This document shows positions 24,700 through 32,851 of a stretch of DNA of 44,814 nt, piece by piece. Position 1 is the first letter of the stretch. Each line of letters starts with the position of its first letter. A program made the translations under genes and the position numbers. The notes under the pieces were generated by a model, which was not told the origin of the DNA, searched no databases, and was given only the letters and a program-made list of their open reading frames with translations. The stretch spans positions 1 through 44,814 of the forward strand of contig CALXUE010000012.1 in the NCBI GenBank assembly GCA_944391615.1. The letters are read 5' to 3'. This DNA comes from an uncultured Alphaproteobacteria bacterium. Lineage in GTDB: Bacteria > Pseudomonadota > Alphaproteobacteria > RF32 > CAG-239.

Positions 24700-25511
24700 T
24701 TATTTTTCAATATATATGCGGGCAGCGATGGTGTGGGTTGCGTGCGGTGCAAGTTTTATGCAATATTCACCCACGTTTGAAGGTTCAACACAGACAAAGG
24801 TTTTATATTGTCCAGAGCTCATCTCGGCTAAGTCTTTGGCCGGATTCCACACAACCGTGGTTTGAGAATTTTGTTTTTCCAAAATGATGGTTCTACTAAA
24901 GCCTTTATCCATGATTTTAATCGGAGAGGTGTGGTTTAGAAAAATAGAGTCAAATTCTCCTTTAATCTGTAAGTCATTTTCTAAGGTATAAAAATTGCCA
25001 TCCAGTGAATTTTTATAGCGATGTCCTCTAAGCCCTCAATTTTGATGTTATCAATCCCACTGATGTTAAAATATGCGTGCAGGGCTTCACTAAAGGTAAA
25101 TTCTTCACCTCCTAAGTTGGTTGTTTCCAATCGATATTCCAGTTTGTCGGTGATGGTGATGAAAAGTTTGATGGCTAAATTCAAGTGATATTTTTCAGCC
25201 GGAGTTAGGCTCAGCTCGGCCTCAATTTTGTTTTCAGTAACGTTTACGTTTTGCAAGGTCCATGTTGATAAGCGGGCAAAGCCATGGCGCGGGAGATTGT
25301 GGTTTAATTGTTCCTCAGCAAAGCGCGGCCAGCAAACGGGAATTCCACCACGAATGGCTTGAACATTATCAAATTTATTTAAATCTCCAAGCCAAAAAAT
25401 ATCATGTTTTTCGTTCTTGGGGCGATAAGATAAAAGATTTCCGCCCCAAAGAGATATTTTGCATTCTGCGATGTTGTTGCTTAAACTTATCAGGCCGTTA
25501 TTTTTTATCAT
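24700..25511 (-). pseudogene. D-hexose-6-phosphate mutarotase (aldose 1-epimerase family), frameshifted
   Basis: Two frames together make one YeaD-like mutarotase of ~270 residues. The first part runs from MIKNNGLISLSNN through GGIPVCWPRF, LPRHGFARLSTW and HAYFNISGIDNIKIEGLEDIAIK; the frame then breaks near 24995-25012, in a short A run. The rest is in another frame: GNFYTLENDLQIKGEF to KGFSRTIILEKQNSQTTVVWNP, EMSSGQYKTFVCVEPSN and HATHTIAARI. One missing base would restore it. It could be a real mutation, a slippage site or an assembly error in a homopolymer. AAGGA precedes the ATG at 25511. Confidence 0.82.
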
Positions 25512-25540
25512 TTGGTATCCTTTATCTTTTTTGTGATTTT

Positions 25541-25588
25541 TTTTCACAATAGCACGATGGCTAATTTTCACAATAGCACGATGGCTAA
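25541..25588. repeat. Exact 24-bp tandem duplication
   Basis: Two identical 24-bp units (25541-25564 and 25565-25588) containing CAATAGCACGATGGCTAA lie just upstream of the mutarotase gene, in its likely promoter region. Confidence 0.9.
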
Positions 25589-25628
25589 AAAACATCAATT
25601 GAAAAAGAAGGGGAAAATTAAGTAGAAA

Positions 25629-25660
25629 AAAACATCTAAGTCGGTTGGCTTAGATGTTTT
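25629..25660 (-). terminator. Terminator after the HD-domain gene
   Basis: AAACATCTAAG pairs with CTTAGATGTTT across an 8-nt loop, with flanking A and T runs; it follows the minus-strand gene at 25668-26216. Confidence 0.85.
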
Positions 25661-25667
25661 GTTTTGC

Positions 25668-26216
25668 TTATTCCATGATGTTGTGAAGAAGAGCTAGAAT
25701 CTGAGATTGATAGGGGCTGTTGATTTTTTTTATTTCTTCCTCCGCATGGGTGCAGAATTCTTCAATCAACGGTCTGTCGCCGCGGCGGTTGAAATCATAA
25801 TAACAAGAGGTTACGGCCGTATCCAACTTATCCAGAAGTTTGGTAAATTTGGCTTCCTCTGTTTCTTGGGCTTCAAACTCTTCAAAGCGCAGAATAAGCT
25901 CCGGATAGTCAAGTTCTTGGGCAAGTTTTTCAATAGCTTCTCGTTCAACTTTATATTTGTCTTGCAAGGTGATCTCCCCAGGGACAAAGTCACCGGAATA
26001 AATTTCTTGCAAATCATGACACAGAGCCAGTTCCAGACATCTTTCACGGTTTAATTCCAGTGGGGTAAATATCAGGGCTAAAAATGCGGTTGAAAACATA
26101 TGATCCGCATCGCTTTCAGGGCCAATTATGCCTCGCCTTAACCAACCGGCGCGTTTTAAATCCTTAATCTTGCCTAATATGGTACAGAGATTAAGGGCTT
26201 TTTGTTTTTGTTTCAT
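25668..26216 (-). CDS. HD-domain hydrolase (YfbR/HDDC2-like)
   Basis: A 182-residue metal-dependent phosphohydrolase. LKRAGWLRRGIIGPESDADHMFSTAFLALIF and ALCHDLQEIYSGDFVPGEI carry the H...HD residues in the arrangement of YfbR/HDDC2-type 5'-deoxynucleotidases, which remove phosphate from deoxynucleoside monophosphates. DKLDTAV supplies the last Asp. The precise substrate is inferred from the family. There is no Shine-Dalgarno sequence; TTATTATTAACT lies 14 nt before the ATG, under a consensus promoter. It is divergent from secY. Confidence 0.85.
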   Translation of the reverse strand: MKQKQKALNLCTILGKIKDLKRAGWLRRGIIGPESDADHMFSTAFLALIFTPLELNRERCLELALCHDLQEIYSGDFVPGEITLQDKYKVEREAIEKLAQELDYPELILRFEEFEAQETEEAKFTKLLDKLDTAVTSCYYDFNRRGDRPLIEEFCTHAEEEIKKINSPYQSQILALLHNIME

Positions 26217-26255
26217 AATAGTATCGTTTTAGTTAATAATAAATATCTTCTTTTT

Positions 26256-26284
26256 TGTATAAAATAAGCGGGCTTTTTTGTCAA
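26256..26284 (-). promoter_or_regulatory. Promoter of the HD-domain gene
   Basis: On the minus strand TTGACA (26284-26279), exactly 17 nt, TATACA (26261-26256). The start of transcription would leave a ~35-nt leader containing TTATTATTAACT. Confidence 0.8.
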
Positions 26285-26319
26285 ATGTTTTCTTTTTCGT
26301 GTATCTCTTGATAAAATAG

Positions 26320-26347
26320 TTGAATTAAAAATTTTTTAGTGTATTAA
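26320..26347 (+). promoter_or_regulatory. Possible secY promoter
   Basis: TTGAAT (26320-26325), 16 nt, TATTAA (26342-26347). Some promoter is required here because secY is cut off from the upstream r-protein operon by terminators and opposite-strand genes. Confidence 0.5.
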
Positions 26348-26414
26348 TATCTGTAGTTTTGTGGGGATATTGCCCCTTTGATGTATTTTAAATAACGATT
26401 ATAAGGATGTTAAA

Positions 26415-27764
26415 ATGGTTTCAATGGCCGAAAAAATGGCTTCAAATATGAACTTTTCTGCATTCTCTAAAGCAGAAGAACTCAAAAAGAGGCTGTGGTT
26501 TACTGTGTTTGCTTTGATTGTGTTCCGCTTGGGAACTTTTATTCCGTTGCCGGGAATCGATCCGCATGTGTTGTCGGATATTTTTGCACGTAATTCCGGT
26601 GGTATCCTCGGTATGTTTAATATGTTTGCCGGTGGCGCTTTGGAACGTATGACAATCTTTGCTCTTAACATTATGCCTTATATTTCGGCATCCATTATCA
26701 TTCAACTTGGTCAATCGGTTATTCCGTCTTTGGCTGCTCTTAAAAAAGAGGGCGAGGCCGGACACCGTAAAGTGACCCAAATGACCCGCTATTTGACGGT
26801 TTTGATTACGATTGTTCAAGGCTATGGAATCGCCGTCGGTTTGGAAAGTATGACCGGAAGCGCCGGTATATCTGCCGTGGTTAACCCTGGGTTTGTGTTT
26901 AAGTTTACAACAATCGTATCTTTGGTTGGCGGCACGATGTTTATTGTGTGGCTCGGTGAACAAATTACTTCACGCGGCGTGGGTAATGGTTCTTCCCTCA
27001 TTATTACGGTTGGTATTATTGCCAATATTCCTTCAGCTTTGGCTCAGACTTTTGAATTAGGCCGCGTGGGCTCTATGTCCTTTGGCGTGATTGCCCTGCT
27101 GTTGGTGATGGCTTTGGCTTTGATTTATATCATTGTTTTGGTTGAAAGAGCTCAGCGCAAAATCATTATTCAATATCCTAAGCGTCAGATGGGTATGAGA
27201 ATGACAGCAGCTGAAAGTTCTCATTTGCCGCTCAAAATTAACCCGACAGGTGTTATTCCGCCGATTTTTGCCAGCTCTCTTTTGCTCTTGCCAATCACAA
27301 TTGCGAATCTGTCTGCAGAAAATGGTCCGGCTTGGGTACAATCTTTGAGCCAGATGTTAGGACATGGGCAGCCTTTGTATTTGGCACTCTATGCGTTTTT
27401 GATTGCTTTCTTTGCATTCTTTTATACCGCGGTGGTGTTTAACCCTGAAGAAACTGCCGAAAATTTGAAAAAACATGGTGGTTTTATTGCTGGTATTCGC
27501 CCTGGTAAAAATACGGCTGAATATTTGGATTATGTTATTACACGCTTGACGGTTTTAGGTGCTTTTTATTTGGTGGCTTTGTGTATATTGCCGGAAATTT
27601 TGATTTCTAAATTGTCTGTACCGTTTGTGTTGGGTGGTACTACACTTCTTATCGTGGTGCAGGTGACAATGGATTTTGTTGGTCAGTTGCAATCTCACCT
27701 GATTGCTTATCAATATGAAGGCCTAATTAAAAAAGCCGCCCTTGCTAACAGAAAGAGAAAATAA
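26415..27764 (+). CDS. secY: Protein translocase subunit SecY
   Basis: A 449-residue inner-membrane channel protein of the Sec system, with ten expected membrane helices. LKKRLWFTVFALIVFRLGTFIPLPGIDP, GILGMFNMFAGGALERMTIFALNIMPYISASIIIQL and the loop near TSRGVGNGSSLIITVGI are SecY motifs. AAGGA lies about seven nt before the chosen ATG. The stop codon overlaps the adk start (TAATG). Confidence 0.98.
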   Translation: MVSMAEKMASNMNFSAFSKAEELKKRLWFTVFALIVFRLGTFIPLPGIDPHVLSDIFARNSGGILGMFNMFAGGALERMTIFALNIMPYISASIIIQLGQSVIPSLAALKKEGEAGHRKVTQMTRYLTVLITIVQGYGIAVGLESMTGSAGISAVVNPGFVFKFTTIVSLVGGTMFIVWLGEQITSRGVGNGSSLIITVGIIANIPSALAQTFELGRVGSMSFGVIALLLVMALALIYIIVLVERAQRKIIIQYPKRQMGMRMTAAESSHLPLKINPTGVIPPIFASSLLLLPITIANLSAENGPAWVQSLSQMLGHGQPLYLALYAFLIAFFAFFYTAVVFNPEETAENLKKHGGFIAGIRPGKNTAEYLDYVITRLTVLGAFYLVALCILPEILISKLSVPFVLGGTTLLIVVQVTMDFVGQLQSHLIAYQYEGLIKKAALANRKRK

Positions 27765-28435
27765 TGAATAAAAATGGTATTGGCAGACATATTGTTTTTA
27801 CAGGTGTTCCAGGCTGCGGTAAAGGTACTCAAGCCAGAATTCTGAAAGACAAGCTGTCTATTCCTCATCTTTCTACCGGTGAAATGCTGCGTGCCGAAGC
27901 TGCCAAAGGGACTCCCTTGGGACTCGAGATTAAAGCTTTGCTTAATAACGGTGGCTTTGCAACCGATGAGATGATTATTGATATGGTTTCTAAACGAATC
28001 GATGAGCCCGATTGTGCTCATGGGTTTATTTTAGATGGATTTCCGAGAACTTTGCCTCAGGCTGAGGCTTTGGATAAATTATTGGCTGACAGAGGAATCT
28101 CTTTGGATGCCGTGATTGAAATTCAGGTTCCGGATGAAATTATTATGGAACGTATTTTAGGACGTTATGCCTGTATGAAATGTGGCGCAGGTTATCATGA
28201 TAAATTTCAAAAACCCAAAATCTATGGCGTTTGTGATGTTTGCGGCGGAATGGATTTTTATCGCCGTTTGGATGATAATCGTACGACTGTTCAGAAACGA
28301 TTGATTAATTATCGGGCTTTGACTTATCCGACAATTCCGTATTTTGAGAAAAAAGGGTTGCTCAGATGTGTTGATGGTACCGGTACAATCGAGGCTGTCA
28401 GCAAAAAAATTGATAGTATTTTGGGAATCGCTTAG
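27764..28435 (+). CDS. adk: Adenylate kinase with Cys4 LID
   Basis: A 223-residue enzyme converting ATP + AMP to 2 ADP. The P-loop is GVPGCGKGTQ (usually GAPGAGKGTQ), and HLSTGEMLRAE and GFILDGFPRTLPQAEAL are present. The LID carries four cysteines in two CxxC pairs (YACMKCGAGYH and YGVCDVCGG), the zinc-binding long form. It overlaps the secY stop by one base, and secY-adk coupling is usual in this lineage. Confidence 0.97.
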   Translation: MNKNGIGRHIVFTGVPGCGKGTQARILKDKLSIPHLSTGEMLRAEAAKGTPLGLEIKALLNNGGFATDEMIIDMVSKRIDEPDCAHGFILDGFPRTLPQAEALDKLLADRGISLDAVIEIQVPDEIIMERILGRYACMKCGAGYHDKFQKPKIYGVCDVCGGMDFYRRLDDNRTTVQKRLINYRALTYPTIPYFEKKGLLRCVDGTGTIEAVSKKIDSILGIA

Positions 28436-28531
28436 TCATGGCGTGAAAGAATCGGATGTTTGGGACGCCCTTTCACCTCTGTGTCTTATGAATCTGCTTT
28501 TACGAATCGCTATACATTTGCTTCCTAATCA

Positions 28532-28568
28532 AATTTTCTTTAAAAAAATGTACTTTTTAAAGAAAATT
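28532..28568 (+). terminator. A/T hairpin after adk
   Basis: A perfect 15-bp stem pairs AATTTTCTTTAAAAA (28532-28546) with TTTTTAAAGAAAATT (28554-28568). All but one pair are A-T and no T run follows, so termination is uncertain. The rest of the gap 28436-28680 holds the rpsM promoter. Confidence 0.5.
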
Positions 28569-28581
28569 ATACAAATTGCGG

Positions 28582-28609
28582 TTGACACTTTTAAAATATG
28601 GCCTATAAT
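28582..28609 (+). promoter_or_regulatory. Strong promoter of rpsM-rpsK-rpoA
   Basis: TTGACA (28582-28587), 16 nt, TATAAT (28604-28609): both boxes are perfect consensus. It makes the alpha operon independent of secY-adk. Confidence 0.88.
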
Positions 28610-28680
28610 CCGCCTTAATTTTGAAAAGTGGTGATCAACTTTTTGAATGTGGTTTTTAATTATATTAATGGAGAGTTAAT

Positions 28681-29049
28681 TTGGCTCGTATAGCTGGTGT
28701 AAATATTCCTACTGCCAAAAAAATTGAAGTCGCTTTGACTTATATTTATGGTATCGGAAGAAAAACTGCTCAAGATATTTGTGCAAAATCGGGAATCTCC
28801 CCAGACCTTCGTGTTCATCAGTTGTCTGATGAAGATATTGCTAAAATCCGTGATGTTATTGATCATCAACATGTTGTTGAAGGTGAATTGCGTCGTGAAG
28901 TTGGCGTTAATATTAAAAGATTAATGGACCTCGGTTGTTACAGAGGTTTGAGACACCGTAAAGGTTTGCCTGTTCGTGGTCAAAGCACTAAACAAAATGC
29001 TCGTACCCGTAAAGGTAAACGTAAAACTGTGGCTAATAAGAAGAAGTAA
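28681..29049 (+). CDS. rpsM: 30S ribosomal protein S13 (TTG start)
   Basis: A 122-residue 30S head protein. The protein must begin [26 protein letters not shown], and the codon for that Met is TTG, with GGAG seven nt upstream; no ATG is nearby. [27 protein letters not shown] is the C-terminal signature. A TTG start in a highly expressed gene is unusual and may limit translation. Confidence 0.97.
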   Translation: MARIAGVNIPTAKKIEVALTYIYGIGRKTAQDICAKSGISPDLRVHQLSDEDIAKIRDVIDHQHVVEGELRREVGVNIKRLMDLGCYRGLRHRKGLPVRGQSTKQNARTRKGKRKTVANKKK

Positions 29050-29063
29050 TGAGGTAATCCCAA

Positions 29064-29453
29064 ATGGCAAAAGCAGTACAACGTATAAAGAAAAAAGAAA
29101 AGAAGAATATCACGGCCGGTGTTGCTCATGTGAATTCTACTTTCAACAATACTAGAGTAACTATTACTGATGCTCAGGGTAATACCGTGGCTTGGTCTAC
29201 AGCCGGTGCTAACGGCTTCAAGGGGTCTAGAAAATCTACTCCTTATGCCGCTCAGGTCGCTGCTGAAGAAGCTGGCAAAAAAGCTCAGGAAAATGGTATG
29301 AAAACCCTTGAAGTCGAAGTTAAGGGGCCTGGTTCTGGCAGAGAATCTGCGATCAGAGCTTTGCAGGTCATCGGCTTTACTATCACGACTATTCGTGATG
29401 TTACGCCTATCCCTCACAATGGCTGTCGCTTAAGAAAAAGACGTCGCGTCTAA
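29064..29453 (+). CDS. rpsK: 30S ribosomal protein S11
   Basis: A 129-residue protein of the 30S platform. [50 protein letters not shown] and the C-terminal [17 protein letters not shown] are diagnostic. A weak GAGGTAAT precedes the ATG. A hairpin sits between this gene and rpoA. Confidence 0.98.
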   Translation: MAKAVQRIKKKEKKNITAGVAHVNSTFNNTRVTITDAQGNTVAWSTAGANGFKGSRKSTPYAAQVAAEEAGKKAQENGMKTLEVEVKGPGSGRESAIRALQVIGFTITTIRDVTPIPHNGCRLRKRRRV

Positions 29454-29465
29454 TTCAAATGTTTT

Positions 29466-29498
29466 ACGAGCTGGGGCTGCATGCGCCCCTGTTCTCGT
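29466..29498 (+). other. Hairpin between rpsK and rpoA, possible attenuator
   Basis: ACGAG (29466-29470) pairs with CTCGT (29494-29498), and GGGGC with GCCCC inside it, followed by GTTTTATTTT. It resembles a leaky terminator that could set rpoA expression below that of rpsK. Confidence 0.5.
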
Positions 29499-29540
29499 GT
29501 TTTATTTTAATTGCATATGCACTAATAAGAGGACATACCA

Positions 29541-30548
29541 GTGATTCAAAAGAATTGGCAAGAACTAATTAAACCCACAAATTTAGACGTTTCTTCTGAA
29601 GATGGTAAGAAAGCTAAAATTGTGGTTGAACCTTTGGAAAGAGGTTTCGGCTTAACTCTGGGTAATGCTTTGAGAAGAGTTTTGTTATCTTCTTTGCAGG
29701 GCGGTGCCGTTACAGCTATCAAAATCGACGGCGTTTTACATGAATTTTGCTCTATTCCGGGCGTTCGTGAAGATGTTACCGATATCGTTTTGAATGTTAA
29801 GTGTTTGGCGGTTGCCGTTAACGGCGAAGGTCAGAAAACAATGACTTTGAAAGCTGAAGGTCCTTGTGAGGTTACTGCAGCTATGATTGAAACAGGTCAT
29901 GATGTGGAAATTAAAAATCCTGAACTCGTGATTTGTAATCTTGATGCGGGCGCTAAGCTCAATATGGAACTGACTGTCGGTACCGGTAAAGGTTATGTTC
30001 CGGCTGCTATGAATAAAGCTCCGGATGCTCCTATCGGTGTGATTGCCGTTGATGCAATCTATTCTCCGGTTAAGAAAGTTTCTTATAAAGTTGAAAATAC
30101 TCGTGTCGGGCAAGTTACCGACTATGACAAGTTGACCATGGTGGTTGAAACCAATGGTGTTGTTTCTCCGGAAGATGCTGTAGCTTATGCTGCTCGTATT
30201 CTGCAAGATCAGTTGAAGCCGTTTATTAACTTTGATGAACCTGAGGCTGAAACTGAAGTCGAGAAAGAAGAATTGCCGTTTAACAAGAATTTGCTTAAGA
30301 AAGTTGATGAACTTGAGCTTTCTGTTCGTTCTGCAAACTGCCTTAAGAATGATAATATTGTTTATATCGGCGATTTGGTTCAAAAAACTGAGGCTGAAAT
30401 GCTCAGAACACCAAACTTTGGTCGTAAATCTTTGAATGAAATCAAAGAAGTTTTGGCTAAGATGGGTATTCATTTGGGTATGGATACGCCGGGTTGGCCG
30501 CCTGAGAACATTGAAGAGCTTGTCAAAAAAGTAGATGAGCATTTTTAA
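29541..30548 (+). CDS. rpoA: RNA polymerase alpha subunit (GTG start)
   Basis: A 335-residue subunit that dimerises to start RNA polymerase assembly and contacts promoter UP elements and activators. The N-terminal domain shows [42 protein letters not shown]; the C-terminal domain shows [57 protein letters not shown]. The start is GTG, with GAGGA upstream. rplQ, which normally follows at once, is 4.9 kb away. Confidence 0.98.
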   Translation: MIQKNWQELIKPTNLDVSSEDGKKAKIVVEPLERGFGLTLGNALRRVLLSSLQGGAVTAIKIDGVLHEFCSIPGVREDVTDIVLNVKCLAVAVNGEGQKTMTLKAEGPCEVTAAMIETGHDVEIKNPELVICNLDAGAKLNMELTVGTGKGYVPAAMNKAPDAPIGVIAVDAIYSPVKKVSYKVENTRVGQVTDYDKLTMVVETNGVVSPEDAVAYAARILQDQLKPFINFDEPEAETEVEKEELPFNKNLLKKVDELELSVRSANCLKNDNIVYIGDLVQKTEAEMLRTPNFGRKSLNEIKEVLAKMGIHLGMDTPGWPPENIEELVKKVDEHF

Positions 30549-30566
30549 TTAGTTTTCGTGTTTATG

Positions 30567-30602
30567 AAAGGTCTCTTGTGTTTTTGTAAGAGGCCTTTTT
30601 TG
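30567..30602 (+). terminator. Terminator after rpoA
   Basis: AAAGGTCTCTT pairs with AAGAGGCCTTT (one G-T pair), followed by six T residues. It ends the alpha operon before rplQ. Confidence 0.9.
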
Positions 30603-30730
30603 TGTTTGGAAAATGCTCGTGTTGGGATAGTTATTGGGGAAAAAAAGAAGAAATGTGAAGATTGAGTATATGTCAAATTTTGTCTAATTCGAAAACAAAA
30701 GAAATGTTGGATAAGCGTGATAAAGAAAAA

Positions 30731-30842
30731 GAGAGAATGAAGTAGAGAGAATGAAGTAGTGAAAATGAAGTAGTGAGAATGAAGTAGTGAGAATGAAGTA
30801 GAGAGAATGAAGTAGTGAGAATGAAGTAGATAGAATGAAATA
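30731..30842 (+). repeat. 14-nt tandem repeat, eight units
   Basis: Eight units of consensus GWGAGAATGAAGTA with few changes. The period is not a multiple of three and no ORF spans it. Confidence 0.92.
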
Positions 30843-30901
30843 GAAAAGTGATACGAAAAGAAAGATGAAGTTGAAGAGGGGTGAAAAGGGTACAGAAGGG
30901 G

Positions 30902-31037
30902 GACAGAAGAGGGGAGAATGACGGAACGGAAGGAGAAGAGTCTGGAACGGAAAAATAAGAGTATGGAGAAGAAGTTGAAGACGGAGAGTGAGCGGAAAAG
31001 GATGAGAATGTGATATGAGAAGACGAAGAGGAAGCGT
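30902..31037 (+). repeat. 136-bp direct repeat, copy 1
   Basis: It matches 31077-31212 at 135 of 136 positions (offset 175). Both copies contain ACGGAACGGAAGGAGAAGAG and end at GGAAGCGT. Confidence 0.95.
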
Positions 31038-31076
31038 AAGAGGGGCAGAAGAGGTGCGGAAGGGGGACAGAAGAGG

Positions 31077-31212
31077 GACAGAAGAGGGGAGGATGACGGA
31101 ACGGAAGGAGAAGAGTCTGGAACGGAAAAATAAGAGTATGGAGAAGAAGTTGAAGACGGAGAGTGAGCGGAAAAGGATGAGAATGTGATATGAGAAGACG
31201 AAGAGGAAGCGT
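31077..31212 (+). repeat. 136-bp direct repeat, copy 2
   Basis: Second copy of the 30902-31037 repeat, with one substitution (A to G near the start). The near identity implies a recent duplication or conversion. Confidence 0.95.
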
Positions 31213-31282
31213 GAGAAAGGCTAGGATGTAGAGATAAGATAAGTATGTTTTGAATAAGTAAGTATATGGCTAATTTTGTCTA

Positions 31283-31913
31283 GCATGATTGTGATTTATA
31301 ACTTTGAGAGGGGTTGGGGCGGTTGATTTGAGGGGGGAAAGGAAAGGTTTAGATAAAAGGTTGAGATAAAAGTAAAGGAGTGGGATAGAAAAGAAGAAAT
31401 TTATGATGTTGATAGTTGAGATGAGGGGTGGGGAATAAAAAAAGCGGAGGAGGAGTGTAGTATGAATGTTATTAAGGAAAAAATAGATGGATGTTAAGGA
31501 AAAATAAAGCAACTAGGGTAGAAGATTAAAGGGTAAATTGATTATTTAAGCTTGAATGTAATGTTGTCTGTGTGCAGGTTGATGTAAGTCTAACAGCTCG
31601 GTCAAAAGGTTTGTGGTGTTTGGGCAGAGTGGGCAAGGTTTATGGCGTTTGCGACTGTGCGACTGGAGGCATGAAGTTCGATGAGTTTATCATGGCTTGT
31701 GTGCATTTATGTTGTTTAAGCTTAATTACTCTTAAAAGGAGTGCAATATGGCGCATAGAAGAGCATCAAAGGATAACGTTTCCCTCACCGGACTACCATC
31801 ATCTTGCTGGTTTTTAGGTGCTCCTTTTGATATGCACAGTTTTGATAAAGCCTTTGTGGTTAATTTCACAAAGGCTTTGTTTGTATAATCATAACTAAAG
31901 AATGGGAAGAAAC
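31283..31913. other. Spacer without a confident gene
   Basis: The first ~230 bp are purine-rich. From about 31570 to 31820 there is an open frame of ~80 codons with no convincing start or family, and at 31748-31888 a 46-codon frame with good AAAGGAG spacing that runs through the terminator-like hairpin at 31847-31878. Neither is accepted as a gene. The hairpin pairs AAAGCCTTTGTG with CACAAAGGCTTT. Confidence 0.5.
31847..31878 (+). terminator. Terminator-like hairpin
   Basis: A perfect 12-bp stem with an 8-nt loop, followed by GTTTGTAT. The T run is short, so efficiency is uncertain. It implies a transcript upstream whose gene I could not identify. Confidence 0.6.
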
Positions 31914-32291
31914 ATGAAGAAAACTATAAAGAATACTTATATAGCTAGTATCTCTAATCAAGGCTATTTATATTTGGGGATATTATTTAGCCTACAAGTA
32001 GTATTAGGATATTTTTTAGTTGTAAGCTCTTTTTTTATAGCTCAAAACTATGAAAACATTTTTCATTTATATTCTTATGTTATCACATTAGTTTGTGTTA
32101 TATATACCATATATTGTTATATTTTTACTTATTCTACACTAAAAAAAATTTTTCCTAATTATCTCAGACTTATTCAGTTAGGTTTATTGATGTTTTATAT
32201 AGTTTCTTTAATTTCTTATACATTTGTTAGTGGAAGTTATTCTCCATTTTTTCTTATCGGCATAAAATTAGCTCAAAGTCAGATATGGTAG
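31914..32291 (+). CDS. AT-rich membrane protein, four helices
   Basis: A 125-residue protein with four likely membrane segments: near LYLGILFSLQVVLGYFLVVSSFFI, LYSYVITLVCVIYTIYCYIF, LRLIQLGLLMFYIVSLISYTF and the C-terminal PFFLIGIKLA. No recognised family. The DNA is visibly more AT-rich than its neighbours and uses many ATA and TTA codons, which suggests transfer from elsewhere. The ATG at 31914 follows GGGAAG; an ATG four codons earlier is also possible. The next membrane gene starts 13 bp after its stop. Confidence 0.6.
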   Translation: MKKTIKNTYIASISNQGYLYLGILFSLQVVLGYFLVVSSFFIAQNYENIFHLYSYVITLVCVIYTIYCYIFTYSTLKKIFPNYLRLIQLGLLMFYIVSLISYTFVSGSYSPFFLIGIKLAQSQIW

Positions 32292-32304
32292 GGGGATTAT
32301 AAAT

Positions 32305-32610
32305 ATGATAAAAAAATTATGTATGTTTTGTTTGGGGGAACTGATAATAGGGATGATATTGGCTGTTCTTTTATTTCCTTCAACAACATCAGCAACTTAT
32401 TTTTTGCTTAGATTTATAAGATTATTTCTATCTGTAACTTTTTATATATTTATGTATTGGACGTTACTTAAATACAAAAATAAAAAGATTAATTTTTTAT
32501 TGTTTTTATATTTTCTAATTTCTGTATATTTTATTTCAAGTGTGGGAAATGTATCATTGTTACAATGGATGGGATATAAAATCGGAATGTTTGTTCTTAA
32601 TGCTTTTTAG
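32305..32610 (+). CDS. AT-rich membrane protein, second of a pair
   Basis: A 101-residue protein with about three membrane helices (LCMFCLGELIIGMILAVLLF, FLLRFIRLFLSVTFYIFMYW, FLLFLYFLISVYFISSV). It is as AT-rich as the gene before it and probably arrived and functions with it. AGGGGG lies upstream of the ATG. The role is unknown; a pair of small membrane proteins could form one complex. Confidence 0.6.
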   Translation: MIKKLCMFCLGELIIGMILAVLLFPSTTSATYFLLRFIRLFLSVTFYIFMYWTLLKYKNKKINFLLFLYFLISVYFISSVGNVSLLQWMGYKIGMFVLNAF

Positions 32611-32765
32611 TGGAAGATAAGTATAATGTTTCGAACGGCGAAGTTGATAGCGGTGAACTTTTGACTTTAGAACAAGCCTTGGATGATGTTAGCAGATTAT
32701 TTGCTTGCAAAGTTTGGGGAAGTGTGGCAATGCAGCTTTTTTGTATTGGTAAAAAAGTGCGGTGA
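32610..32765 (+). pseudogene. Possible gene fragment (51 codons)
   Basis: A GTG overlapping the previous stop opens a frame reading VEDKYNVSNGEVDSGELLTLEQALDDVSRLFACKVWGSVAMQLFCIGKKVR. It looks like coding sequence of the host type and unlike the AT-rich genes just before it, so it may be the tail of a gene cut by their insertion. No family is recognised. Confidence 0.35.
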
Positions 32766-32851
32766 TTGATGCGTGAAAATCAAACTCAGCAATGTTGACG
32801 AGGTGAAAAATCTTTGTTAGTTTTAAATGCATATTTTAAGAGAGGTGATTT

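Larger units (their letters stand above)
30667..31282 (+). repeat. Purine-rich repeat tract 2 (non-coding)
   Basis: About 600 bp of A/G-rich sequence bracketed by two 20-nt direct repeats that match at 18 positions: 30667-30686 (TATATGTCAAATTTTGTCTA) and 31263-31282 (TATATGGCTAATTTTGTCTA). Inside are a 14-nt tandem array and a 136-bp direct duplication. No ORF of any size looks coding. The A/G-rich character continues, weaker, to about 31500. The shared TGTCAAATTTTGTC sequence also opens tract 1. Confidence 0.8.

Noticed and set aside
29736..30542. A 268-codon antisense frame opposite rpoA
   Set aside because: rpoA is unmistakable; the antisense product has the His/Asn/Phe-rich look of reverse-strand translation.
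30731..30842. Regular 14-nt tandem units as a CRISPR array
   Set aside because: Units are directly adjacent with no spacers, are far shorter than CRISPR repeats, and no cas gene is present.
31572..31817. An 81-codon open frame as a gene
   Set aside because: No usable ribosome binding site at its first start, odd composition (Cys and Leu clusters), no family resemblance; the in-frame ATG at 31671 has GGAGG only one base away, too close to work.
31748..31888. A 46-codon frame with good SD (AAAGGAG, 6-nt spacing)
   Set aside because: Its second half runs through a perfect 12-bp terminator-like hairpin and the product resembles nothing; kept only as a remark on the spacer.
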